Below, in pieces: positions 1 to 6,333 of a stretch of 20,569 nucleotides of DNA. Made by a program: the position numbers and the translations under genes. Under the pieces are notes generated by a model that saw only the letters and a program-made list of their open reading frames with translations, ran no database searches and was not told the origin of the DNA. The stretch lies in IMG/VR virus record IMGVR_UViG_3300028388_004221, positions 1-20,569 of that record; one strand, given 5' to 3'. This stretch comes from a virus. The first letter of the stretch is position 1; the number at the start of each line of letters is the position of its first letter.

Positions 1-1
1 T

Positions 2-580
2 GGTCTGCCAGATGAAGACTTCCATATGTTTTTGGAGTATTCGGAAATGGCTGATAAAGTAGACTTCATGAAGCAGGGTAATATTAACTCTCATTCTGGT
101 GTTGCTCTTGCATTAGCACAATCAGTATTCAACGAAGGCTTAGCTGTATTTGCTTCTTTCGTTATGCTTCTTAACTTCCAACGTTTCGGTAAGATGAAAG
201 GCATGGGTACGATTGTAGAATGGTCTATCAGAGACGAAACGCTACATGTACAGGGTAACGCTAAGTTATTCAGAGAGTTCTGTGAAGAGCATCCACGTAT
301 TGTTAATGATGAGTTAAAGTCTAATATCTACCAAATGGCTAAAGATGCTGTTAAGCTTGAAGACAAGTTTATTGAACTAGCATTTAACGGTCATGAGATT
401 CAAGGATTGACTAAGGATGAAGTTAAAACATATATTCGTCATATCGCTGATCGTCGTCTACTTCAACTGGGTCTTAAGCCTAAGTTCAAGCAGAAAGATA
501 ATCCGCTACCTTGGCTCGATTGGGTACTCAATGGTGCATCTCATGATAACTTCTTCGAGAAGCGCGGCTTGCGAAATTAA
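2..580 (+). CDS. nrdB: Ribonucleoside-diphosphate reductase small subunit, C-terminal part (5' end outside window)
   Basis: This is the C-terminal part of a class I ribonucleotide reductase beta subunit, which holds the dimetal/radical cofactor and works with NrdA to make dNTPs for phage replication. The frame is open from base 2 (GLPDEDFH precedes the first ATG at 26), so the gene continues to the left. Visible metal ligands are the Glu in FNEGLAVFASF and the E..H pair in RDETLHVQG, matching Glu204, Glu238 and His241 of E. coli NrdB. The NPLPWLDW segment near the end is typical. Oddity: the protein stops at NFFEKRGLRN. Relatives with an NFFE motif usually continue with a tail carrying the conserved radical-transfer tyrosine, and I see no such Tyr here. 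A 51-aa zinc-ribbon gene follows after 9 bases. Family assignment is secure; the meaning of the short tail is not. Confidence 0.95.
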   Translation, partial: GLPDEDFHMFLEYSEMADKVDFMKQGNINSHSGVALALAQSVFNEGLAVFASFVMLLNFQRFGKMKGMGTIVEWSIRDETLHVQGNAKLFREFCEEHPRIVNDELKSNIYQMAKDAVKLEDKFIELAFNGHEIQGLTKDEVKTYIRHIADRRLLQLGLKPKFKQKDNPLPWLDWVLNGASHDNFFEKRGLRN

Positions 581-589
581 GGCAGCTTA

Positions 590-745
590 ATGGCAGACTA
601 TTACCGGATCCAATGTGAAGAGTGTGATAATGAGTCATTGATGGAGATAGAAACTCTACCTGAGTTTTGTCCGGTATGTGGCAGGAGGGGCTTGGTTGAG
701 CCCCTTTCTGTTGAGCGAGAAGAACTGGACTTCGATGGCGACTAA
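590..745 (+). CDS. 51-aa zinc-ribbon protein
   Basis: A short protein starting MADYYRIQCEEC with two CxxC knuckles: CEEC at residues 9-12 and CPVC at 27-30. This is the layout of a minimal zinc ribbon that could bind one zinc ion, followed by an acidic tail ending DFDGD. The start is supported by AAGG about 8 bases upstream of the ATG, and the gene lies 9 bases after nrdB. A 7-bp GC-rich hairpin (686-705) lies inside its 3' half. Such small zinc-ribbon genes are common in T4-like phages, where most have no known role; nucleic-acid or protein binding is possible but not shown. Confidence 0.75.
   Translation: MADYYRIQCEECDNESLMEIETLPEFCPVCGRRGLVEPLSVEREELDFDGD
684..710 (+). terminator. Terminator-like hairpin inside the zinc-ribbon gene
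   Basis: AGGGGCT (686-692) pairs with AGCCCCT (699-705) across a 6-base loop, and two G-U pairs can extend the stem outward. It is followed by a poor T tract (TTTCTGTT). The geometry fits a weak intrinsic terminator at the end of the nrdB transcript, but it overlaps coding sequence and the T run is interrupted, so termination is uncertain. Confidence 0.35.
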
Positions 746-748
746 ATA
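741..748 (+). promoter_or_regulatory. Possible T4-type late promoter (TAAATA core)
   Basis: ACTAAATA at 741-748 matches 6 of 8 positions of the T4 late promoter TATAAATA. It sits between the terminator-like hairpin and the GIY-YIG gene. A transcript starting about 6-8 bases downstream would begin inside or after the left arm of the start-codon hairpin. Such short AT-rich matches occur by chance, so this rests on context. Confidence 0.35.
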
Positions 749-773
749 CATTCACAGTTGAAGGTGGATGTAT
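746..773 (+). promoter_or_regulatory. Hairpin covering the RBS and start of the GIY-YIG gene
   Basis: ATACATTCAC (746-755) pairs with GTGGATGTAT (764-773), giving 10 bp with one G-U pair and an 8-base loop. The right arm contains the end of the AAGGTGG ribosome-binding site and the first two bases of the start codon at 772. In a transcript reading through from nrdB this would hide the start; a transcript starting inside the left arm would not. T4 I-TevI is known to be controlled in this way. Confidence 0.5.
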
Positions 774-1227
774 GTGGTTATATAATAATAATGTATTTGA
801 TGAAACTCCAGAAGAATATCAAGGCTTTGTCTATATGATAACTGAACTTGATACTGGTATGAAATATATTGGTAAGAAGTTTTTTTGGAAGCCAAAGATA
901 CTTCCAATAACTAAAAAGCGTAAACGTAGAGTTAGAACTAAGGTAGAATCTGATTGGAGAAAATATTTTGGTTCTAACAAAGATGTTCAGCGATTAGTTG
1001 AAGATAAAGGTGCTGATAATTTCAAAAGAGAGATTTTGCATCTCTGTAAGACGAAAGGCGAATGCGCATACTATGAAGCCAAACTTCAGTTTCAGCATGA
1101 TGTGTTATTGAGAGATGATTTCTATAATGGAATTATTCAGTGTAGAATAAATGCATCTCATATTAAGGATTTAGATATGAATGATTCAGACCAATGGCCA
1201 GAATTTCCTATCCAAGATAACCCATAG
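772..1227 (+). CDS. GIY-YIG nuclease-like protein (Seg/homing endonuclease-like)
   Basis: A 151-aa protein with a GIY-YIG-type core: GFVYMIT (residues 18-24) and YIGKKFFW (32-39) form the two-strand signature. They are followed by a basic stretch, the conserved block SDWRKYFGS, and CAYYEAKLQF, whose Glu103 sits where the family's metal-binding Glu is expected. Enzymes of this fold cut DNA; phage members are often free-standing homing endonucleases. Many T4-like marine phages carry a close-looking protein of this size, often annotated only as hypothetical. No separate DNA-binding domain is obvious, so it may be a conserved phage nuclease rather than a homing enzyme. The ATG at 772 has AAGGTGG just upstream but lies in a hairpin. 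The radical SAM gene starts 3 bases after its stop. Confidence 0.65.
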   Translation: MWLYNNNVFDETPEEYQGFVYMITELDTGMKYIGKKFFWKPKILPITKKRKRRVRTKVESDWRKYFGSNKDVQRLVEDKGADNFKREILHLCKTKGECAYYEAKLQFQHDVLLRDDFYNGIIQCRINASHIKDLDMNDSDQWPEFPIQDNP

Positions 1228-1230
1228 ATC

Positions 1231-2196
1231 ATGATAAAAGAATATGTAGATACAGTAAACGTAGACCTTACGGATAAATGTATTTTAAAGTGCTCAAAAT
1301 GTCCTAGAAATTTTCCTGAAACTGATTTAAGTAAGCACGAAGATATTTCTATACAAGACTTCACTAAGTTATGTGATCATTTTGTAAGTATAAGAATTTG
1401 TGGTCAGATGAGCGATCCGATTTACCATCCAGACTTTCTTATTTTATTAGAAATAGCTTTATCTAAATGTAAAAAGATTGATATACACACCAATGGTTAT
1501 GGAAAAAAAAGAAGTTTTTGGGAAAAAGCGTTTAATTTATCTAGGGGAGTTAAAAAATGTCGTTGGAAATTTGCATTAGATGGTCTTCCTGATCAAAGTC
1601 ATATTTACAGAGAAAATCAAGACGGGTTTGAAGTATGGGAAACAATGAAAGCTGGTTCTTTATTAGGAGTTAGAATAGAATGGAATTATATTATTTTTAA
1701 ATATAATCAACATTCTATTAAATCCGCTAAAAAGCTAGCTAAACAACACAACATGGAGTTTTGTCTTGTAAATAGCTCTAGATGGGATGGAGAGGATGAT
1801 CCTTTAAAACCAGATAAAAAAGAGCATTATATTATAAAAAAATCAAAGTATCTTAGAAATAAAAATTACGAAAAAAAGAAAGTTTTAAAGCCAAGATGTA
1901 TGGGATATAATAAGGATCAAATGGCTAGAGCTTATGGATCTCAGAATCTCCTCTTAGGGTGTCGTTTTGCTGATCCTGTTTATCAGCAAGTATCTAATGA
2001 TCGAGCTTGGGATATTATATATAATGATAGCATGAAGTTAAAAAATTTTAATTCTGTTCAAGAGGTTTACGATACACCTAACTGGAAAGAGTTTCAGCGA
2101 AGGTTAATAGAAGAACCTGACAAAGCTCCGGAACTTTGTAAACAGATTTGTAGTCATAGTGATATGAGTAGAAAGGTAGATTATGATATTGATTGA
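1231..2196 (+). CDS. Radical SAM enzyme (cargo block 1)
   Basis: A 321-aa radical SAM protein. The cluster-binding motif CILKCSKC (Cys17, Cys21, Cys24; CX3CX2C) sits near the N-terminus after a beta strand (TVNVDLTDKC), as is standard for the fold. Members use a [4Fe-4S] cluster and S-adenosylmethionine to start radical chemistry. Further cysteines near the C-terminus (PRCMGYN, LLGCRFADP, CKQICSHS) suggest a SPASM/twitch-like auxiliary cluster. Substrate unknown; peptide, sugar or nucleotide modification are all possible. Codon use is AT-rich with many AGA codons, like the glycan island and unlike rnh. The start has no clear Shine-Dalgarno and lies 3 bases after the nuclease gene, so translation may be coupled. 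The 3' end overlaps rnh by 14 bases. Confidence 0.88.
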   Translation: MIKEYVDTVNVDLTDKCILKCSKCPRNFPETDLSKHEDISIQDFTKLCDHFVSIRICGQMSDPIYHPDFLILLEIALSKCKKIDIHTNGYGKKRSFWEKAFNLSRGVKKCRWKFALDGLPDQSHIYRENQDGFEVWETMKAGSLLGVRIEWNYIIFKYNQHSIKSAKKLAKQHNMEFCLVNSSRWDGEDDPLKPDKKEHYIIKKSKYLRNKNYEKKKVLKPRCMGYNKDQMARAYGSQNLLLGCRFADPVYQQVSNDRAWDIIYNDSMKLKNFNSVQEVYDTPNWKEFQRRLIEEPDKAPELCKQICSHSDMSRKVDYDID

Positions 2197-3040
2197 TTAT
2201 AACGGCATAGCAATCTCTAATGTTGTTACGCAAAAATTAGCTATAGACGAAAACTTAATTCGTCATATGATCTTAAATTCTATCAGACTCCATAGACGTA
2301 AGTTTAAAAAAGAGTACGGCGAAGTAGTTATTTGCTGTGACGGTATGAAGAACTGGCGCTTGGATGTCTTTCCTCAATACAAGCATAAGCGACGATCTGA
2401 TCGAAGAGAATCTGATATTGATTGGAAGGAAGTATTTCGTATTACTAATCTCGTTCGAGAAGAACTCAAAGAGAACTTTCCTTATAAAGTCGTAGAAGTA
2501 GACGAGTGTGAAGCTGATGATATTATTGCCCATCTTGCTCTTCGTACTCAGGAGTTCGGACAATACGAAAATGTAATGATCGTATCGGGTGATAAAGATT
2601 TTGCTCAGTTACAAATTCATAAAAACATTAAGCAGTATTCTCCAGTTCAGAATAAGTTTATCAAAGAAGATAACCCCAAGTCTCAGCTTCTTAACCTTGT
2701 TCTGAAAGGTGATACCTCTGATGGTGTACCTAACGTATTATCTGATGACGATGTCTTTGTAGAAGGGCGTAGACAAACTCCTCTCCGTCAAAAGATGATT
2801 GATGAGATAACTACTGCTATTACATCTGGAGCTGACCCAATATTACAAAATTGGTGGAGAAACTTTAATCGTAATAGACGGTTAATTGATTTATCTTGCA
2901 CTCCTCCTCCTATAGTGGAGAAGATTATACATAATTATGATAATCAAGATCAATGGTCTAATAAGGGTAAAGTATTGCCATTTTTGATTCAAAAGAAATG
3001 TAAACTATTAATTCAAGACGTACAGGATTTTATATCATGA
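2183..3040 (+). CDS. rnh: T4 Rnh-like RNase H / 5'-3' exonuclease (FEN family)
   Basis: A 285-aa FEN-family 5' nuclease matching T4 RNase H (305 aa), which removes RNA primers and some adjoining DNA from lagging-strand fragments during phage replication. The acidic metal-binding residues are all visible: Asp5 (LIDYNG), Asp53 (CCDG), Glu110/Asp112/Asp113 (CEADDIIA), Asp137/Asp139 (SGDKDF) and Asp177/Asp180 (GDTSDGVPN). GDTSDGVPN also belongs to the helix-hairpin-helix region. The start ATG overlaps the end of the radical SAM gene, and the end overlaps the next start by ATGA. In T4 rnh also lies in a replication-gene neighbourhood, so this is core phage sequence. It appears complete. Confidence 0.93.
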   Translation: MILIDYNGIAISNVVTQKLAIDENLIRHMILNSIRLHRRKFKKEYGEVVICCDGMKNWRLDVFPQYKHKRRSDRRESDIDWKEVFRITNLVREELKENFPYKVVEVDECEADDIIAHLALRTQEFGQYENVMIVSGDKDFAQLQIHKNIKQYSPVQNKFIKEDNPKSQLLNLVLKGDTSDGVPNVLSDDDVFVEGRRQTPLRQKMIDEITTAITSGADPILQNWWRNFNRNRRLIDLSCTPPPIVEKIIHNYDNQDQWSNKGKVLPFLIQKKCKLLIQDVQDFIS

Positions 3041-3459
3041 AACCTCAGCACGTATTCGAAGTATTCGATTGGGTAGCAGAAGCAAAGACTAAAGCTGATA
3101 AAGTAAAGATTTTAAAACAGAATGAGCATTGGGCTATCAAAGATGTTCTTAAAGGATGCTTTGACCCTAATGTTAAATGGCTTCTACCTGAAGGTAAACC
3201 TCCTTATGTAGCTAACAAACCTGAATCTACTCCAAGCACTCTTTATAGACAAAATCAAAACTTTAAGTATTTTGTTGCCGGAGGACCTGGTAACAAGATG
3301 CAGGCATTCAAAAGAGAGAAGATCTTTTTAGGTATCTTAGAATCTGTACATCCAGCCGATGCAGTAATCTTAGTCAATATGATCATGAAAAAAGCACCTG
3401 CTAAAGGTATTACTAAAGCATTAGTTAAAGAAGCATTCCCTGGTCTTTTATCGGAGTAA
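3037..3459 (+). CDS. Conserved phage protein, DUF6433-like
   Basis: A 140-aa soluble protein. The N-terminal part is helical with many lysines (AKTKADKVKILKQNEHWAIK), the middle has a proline-rich stretch (WLLPEGKPPYVANKPES), and the end reads ITKALVKEAFPGLL. The pattern, especially VKWLLPEGKPP and the closing AFPGLL, resembles a family of about 140-150 aa that I know from T4-like marine phages as DUF6433; this is recall, not a search. Function unknown. It overlaps rnh by ATGA and precedes the FmdB-like gene by 2 bases, so it is probably co-transcribed with replication genes. No membrane segment or catalytic motif is visible. Confidence 0.65.
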   Translation: MKPQHVFEVFDWVAEAKTKADKVKILKQNEHWAIKDVLKGCFDPNVKWLLPEGKPPYVANKPESTPSTLYRQNQNFKYFVAGGPGNKMQAFKREKIFLGILESVHPADAVILVNMIMKKAPAKGITKALVKEAFPGLLSE

Positions 3460-3461
3460 AT

Positions 3462-3713
3462 ATGCCAACGTACATTGTAAGAAAAGATGATAATACTCCA
3501 TTAGAAGAAGCAGAGACTTGGGAAGTAAATTGTTCTTACAATGAACTTCAAGAGATGTGTACTGAGCATAATCTTAAACAAATTATGCAAGCTCCATCTA
3601 TGGTTACCGATCATAAATCTCCTCTGACAAGAGCAGGATCGGAATGGAGTAACTTTTTAGGTAAGTTAAAAAAGAACGCCGGTTACAGAGTAAAAAATAC
3701 AATTAATAATTAG
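3462..3713 (+). CDS. FmdB-like small phage protein lacking the zinc ribbon
   Basis: An 83-aa protein beginning MPTYIVRKDDN and ending with a segment (RAGSEWSNFLGKLKKNAG) typical of phage proteins related to the FmdB regulatory family. Bacterial FmdB proteins begin MPxYxY and carry two CxxC pairs. Here the only cysteines are isolated (NCSYNELQEMC), so the zinc site is absent. T4-like marine phages often carry this form. Role unknown; regulation is a guess from the family name. The start is supported by GGAG 7 bases upstream, and the gene sits between the DUF6433-like gene and a small basic protein. Confidence 0.6.
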   Translation: MPTYIVRKDDNTPLEEAETWEVNCSYNELQEMCTEHNLKQIMQAPSMVTDHKSPLTRAGSEWSNFLGKLKKNAGYRVKNTINN

Positions 3714-3721
3714 GAGTAGCA

Positions 3722-3856
3722 ATGGCCAAATTTAGTCGCTTTGATCCTCGTAACAAGAAGAAGAATCGACATAAGAGACTTTCATTAGAGAGACAGCCAA
3801 AGATGCACAAACTTAAACCTAAGGATTTATCATTGTCGCAACATGAACAAACCTGA
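3722..3856 (+). CDS. 44-aa highly basic conserved-type phage protein
   Basis: A 44-aa protein starting MAKFSRFDPRNKKKNRHKR, with Lys/Arg/His making up a large part of the N-terminal half. It has a clear AGGAG Shine-Dalgarno 6 bases before its ATG. I recall similar tiny MxKFSRxDPRNKK proteins in T4-like marine phages, but have not searched. Such charge suggests binding to nucleic acid or an acidic partner; no function is known. Its stop overlaps the start of the oxygenase gene by 14 bases, so cargo block 2 seems to begin right at its 3' end. Confidence 0.6.
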   Translation: MAKFSRFDPRNKKKNRHKRLSLERQPKMHKLKPKDLSLSQHEQT

Positions 3857-4370
3857 ATATTTTTTTCTTTATGATGTTCCTACACACTCTGATGTAAAGG
3901 ATAAATTTCTCTTATATTTTGATGAGCTTACAGACAAATATAATTTAGAAGATAATCCTTCAGGAGGAACCACTAGTACTGATTATTTTAAATCGACGGG
4001 TAACGACTGGGTATCTCCTTATAAACATATATTAGAAGAGCATATATACCCAGTAGTCAAGGAAAACTTACTTTATTTTACTGGCAACTCGGGAATTAAA
4101 TTTCAAGGAGCTTGGTTTCAACAATATGATTATGGCTCATGGTTTAGTTATCACACCCACCCTAATAGCAATTTTGCCGGTATTTACTATGTAGAATTGC
4201 CAAGTGGAAGCGCTACCGAGTTTTTAAAGTTCCAGCCTCCAGAAGTAAAGGAAGGTCAGGTATTAGTTTTTCCATCTTTTTTAGCTCATAGATCTAATCC
4301 TAATCCTAGCAAAGATAGAAAAACTGTTGTGTCTTTTAATTTTGATTTATTTTATAAGGCTAGTAGATAA
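3843..4370 (+). CDS. Putative 2OG-Fe(II) oxygenase
   Basis: A 175-aa protein resembling the phage-rich 2OG-Fe(II) oxygenase group (double-stranded beta-helix fold). The region YHTHPNSNFAGIYYVELP (103-120) fits the H-x-H/D...SGxYYV block. His149 (FLAHRSNPN) would be the distal iron ligand, and Arg159 (DRKTVVSFNFD) would bind 2-oxoglutarate. Such enzymes hydroxylate proteins, sugars or other small molecules. The substrate cannot be told; the next gene is a carbamoyltransferase, and hydroxyl groups are what carbamoyltransferases modify, so a hydroxylation-then-carbamoylation pair is possible (inference). The start overlaps the small basic gene and has no strong Shine-Dalgarno. AT-rich codon use matches the glycan island. 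Confidence 0.75.
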   Translation: MNKPEYFFLYDVPTHSDVKDKFLLYFDELTDKYNLEDNPSGGTTSTDYFKSTGNDWVSPYKHILEEHIYPVVKENLLYFTGNSGIKFQGAWFQQYDYGSWFSYHTHPNSNFAGIYYVELPSGSATEFLKFQPPEVKEGQVLVFPSFLAHRSNPNPSKDRKTVVSFNFDLFYKASR

Positions 4371-4371
4371 A

Positions 4372-5835
4372 ATGCGGTATGTAGGATTTAACGAATATTA
4401 TCATGACGCTGGTATAGCAATTATAGACGATACAGGTAATATTGAATTTGCTTCTTCTGCTGAAAGATATACTAAGATAAAAAATGATAATATAATTCCT
4501 GAAGAGATGATTCAGCTGACTCAGAAAGGAGATGAGTTTTTATATTATGAAGATAGTGATTTAAGAATAGAAAGATATCTAAAAATGTACCCTAGTTGGG
4601 AAGGATTACTTCCAGAAGAATTACCTAATAAAGCCCCACTTAACTATAAAAGATTTCTCTCAAAGGATTTTACTTTTCCTTTTACAAGGTATATCGATCA
4701 CCATTTAAGTCATGCTGCAAATGGTCTTTATACAAGACCTTGGAAGTCTCTAGAGGATACTGTCATTATTACCATGGATGGAGTAGGAGAGTATGATACA
4801 TTTTGCATTTATAACCATAAACTAAAAAAACTTGATAGTTGGACGGATCCTAAGTCAGTAGGATTAATGTATACACAGACAACCCAAGATCTTGGCTTGA
4901 GATCAATGGAAGATGAATATGTTGTAATGGGATTAGCAGCTTATGGAGAACCTGTTTGCGGTGAAGAGATATATGAGTGGTTTAGTAAATTAACTGAAGA
5001 AAATTATTACAAAAACTCTGGCTCTAGAGGCTGGAGAGATAAGTTTAAAAGAGGTAAAATTAAAAAAGAAGATTATGCTGCTTCTATTCAATATTTTACT
5101 GAAAAAATTATAATGGAGCAAGCAGTTAAAGCAAGGCAGTATGGATCAAAGCTTATATTTTCTGGCGGAGTAGCTCAAAATATTTTAGCTATGTCAAAAA
5201 TAAGACCTTTATTTGATGATATGTGGATTCCGGTTGCTCCTTCTGACTCAGGATCTTCTCTTGGAGTAGCTGCATACTTTTGGTGTAAGGATAATAAAAA
5301 AGATAGAATTAACTTTGAGCATGCATATCTTGGTCATAATATTGAAAAGCAAATTAATCCTAAAGAAGTTGTAGATCATTTATTAGAGCATCGCTATTGC
5401 GGTATAGCATCTGGAAGAGCTGAGTTTGGACCTAGAGCTCTTGGTAATAGATCGCTGATTGCGGATGTGAGATACGATGTTAAAGATACGGTCAATGAGA
5501 TAAAACGTAGACAAAAATATAGACCTTTTGCTCCAGCAATTTTAGAGGAGCATGCTGATAAATACTTTGAAGGGCCTATGAATGAATATATGCAGTACCA
5601 ATGCAAGGCTCTTCATGATTATAAATCTGTTACTCATGTTGATGGAACTGCCAGAGTACAGATAGTGAAAAAGGATTGCAAATCTGTCTTTCGACAAATC
5701 ATAGAAGAATTTTATGAAAGAACAGGAGTACCAATGCTTTTGAATACATCATTAAATATACGGGGACGGCCTATAGTTAATGATCAAAGTGACGCCGAAC
5801 TATTCGAAAAGAGGTATCGAGTTAAAGTTTTTTAG
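4372..5835 (+). CDS. NodU/CmcH-family O-carbamoyltransferase
   Basis: A 487-aa carbamoyltransferase. Members transfer the carbamoyl group of carbamoyl phosphate, through carbamoyl-adenylate, to a hydroxyl group on a sugar or small molecule. Visible in order: GFNEYYHDAGIAII (N-terminal domain), DHHLSHAA (109-116, metal-binding His110/His114), ITMDGVGEYD (Asp136), GLMYT and MGLAAYGEP, FSGGVAQN, PSDSGSSLG, then the C-terminal domain with GRAEFGPRALGNRS, YRPFAPAIL and LLNTSLNIRGRPIVND. The start at 4372 is chosen over an upstream ATG (4327) because the family begins with MRYVGFN and because it avoids a 44-base overlap with the oxygenase gene. The C-terminus (FEKRYRVKVF) is shorter than in bacterial NodU but looks like other phage versions. 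The glycan-island context suggests a sugar acceptor. Confidence 0.9.
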   Translation: MRYVGFNEYYHDAGIAIIDDTGNIEFASSAERYTKIKNDNIIPEEMIQLTQKGDEFLYYEDSDLRIERYLKMYPSWEGLLPEELPNKAPLNYKRFLSKDFTFPFTRYIDHHLSHAANGLYTRPWKSLEDTVIITMDGVGEYDTFCIYNHKLKKLDSWTDPKSVGLMYTQTTQDLGLRSMEDEYVVMGLAAYGEPVCGEEIYEWFSKLTEENYYKNSGSRGWRDKFKRGKIKKEDYAASIQYFTEKIIMEQAVKARQYGSKLIFSGGVAQNILAMSKIRPLFDDMWIPVAPSDSGSSLGVAAYFWCKDNKKDRINFEHAYLGHNIEKQINPKEVVDHLLEHRYCGIASGRAEFGPRALGNRSLIADVRYDVKDTVNEIKRRQKYRPFAPAILEEHADKYFEGPMNEYMQYQCKALHDYKSVTHVDGTARVQIVKKDCKSVFRQIIEEFYERTGVPMLLNTSLNIRGRPIVNDQSDAELFEKRYRVKVF

Positions 5836-5844
5836 GAGTCACAC

Positions 5845-6153
5845 ATGGCAGAAGGTATACACCCAGCGGATACAAATGGTGATGGTGTAGTAGATGATCG
5901 TGAACATGAAATGTATTTGGAGTTTAAGCGTAAGGAACTGGATGATCAGGATGCACAACGAGATGCAATCCGTAAGATGGCATGGTTTGCCTTATTTGGT
6001 CTTTTATTATATCCTTTAGGTATATTTGTAACATCTATGTTTGGTTTATCAGAAGCAGCAGGATTAATTGCAGATATAGCTCCAACATACTTTGCGTCAA
6101 TCGCAGTATTGGTTTCAGCATTTTTCGGAGCGGATGCATTGAAGAAGAAGTGA
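5845..6153 (+). CDS. EF-hand plus two-helix membrane protein, holin-like layout
   Basis: A 102-aa protein with a cytosol-type charged N-terminus and two membrane helices (about residues 46-66 and 75-96), ending in Lys-Lys-Lys. Residues 9-20 (DTNGDGVVDDRE) match a canonical EF-hand or dockerin-type calcium loop, with Asp9, Asn11, Asp13, Asp17 and Glu20 in the ligand positions. A charged stretch (ELDDQDAQRDAIRK) joins it to the first helix. Small size and two helices are compatible with a holin, but no lysis gene is nearby and many phage membrane proteins look like this. A strong AGGAG lies 8 bases before the ATG, unlike the island genes on either side. Similar proteins occur in marine phages as far as I recall. 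Function unknown. Confidence 0.7.
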   Translation: MAEGIHPADTNGDGVVDDREHEMYLEFKRKELDDQDAQRDAIRKMAWFALFGLLLYPLGIFVTSMFGLSEAAGLIADIAPTYFASIAVLVSAFFGADALKKK

Positions 6154-6159
6154 TATATT

Positions 6160-6333
6160 ATGTGGGTATTATTAGTTATGATTATGACCTCCGGCTCTAA
6201 CCCGGAGGTCGTTGCTTATGACCAAGGATGGTTTACAAACTGGGGTGAGTGCAGAAGTATGGGTAAAGCCATGACGGCTGAACTCGATGGTAATTATAAC
6301 TATGTGTGTGTTGAGTGGAAAAAGAAAAATTAG
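6160..6333 (+). CDS. 57-aa small exported or membrane-anchored protein
   Basis: The protein starts MWVLLVMIMTSGS, a short hydrophobic N-terminus that could be a signal or anchor, followed by a small domain with two cysteines (GECRSMGK and YNYVCVEW) that could pair outside the cytoplasm. It begins 6 bases after the EF-hand membrane gene and lacks a strong Shine-Dalgarno. The 9-bp hairpin at 6186-6210 lies within it. Small T4-like phage proteins ending YxYVCV are familiar to me, but I cannot name a function. Its 3' end overlaps the GTG start of the next gene by 19 bases. Confidence 0.55.
   Translation: MWVLLVMIMTSGSNPEVVAYDQGWFTNWGECRSMGKAMTAELDGNYNYVCVEWKKKN
6186..6210 (+). other. Perfect 9-bp GC-rich hairpin inside a coding region
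   Basis: GACCTCCGG (6186-6194) and CCGGAGGTC (6202-6210) are perfect inverted repeats with a 7-base loop. It is one of the strongest hairpins in this AT-rich window. The following bases (GTTGCTT) are not a T run, so a classical terminator is unlikely. It lies just before the large glycan island. Confidence 0.6.

Noticed and set aside
528-755. 75-aa minus-strand ORF across the nrdB/zinc-ribbon junction
   Set aside because: Shadow of two + strand genes; no start signal.
3462-3713. Full FmdB zinc-ribbon regulator
   Set aside because: The paired CxxC motifs are absent, so only an FmdB-like label is justified.
4327-4371. Upstream ATG for the carbamoyltransferase
   Set aside because: It adds 15 residues not found in the family and a longer overlap; the start at 4372 begins with the conserved MRYVGFN.
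5982-6200. 72-aa + strand ORF overlapping the EF-hand membrane gene
   Set aside because: Out-of-frame shadow of a gene with a strong Shine-Dalgarno and clear domains.
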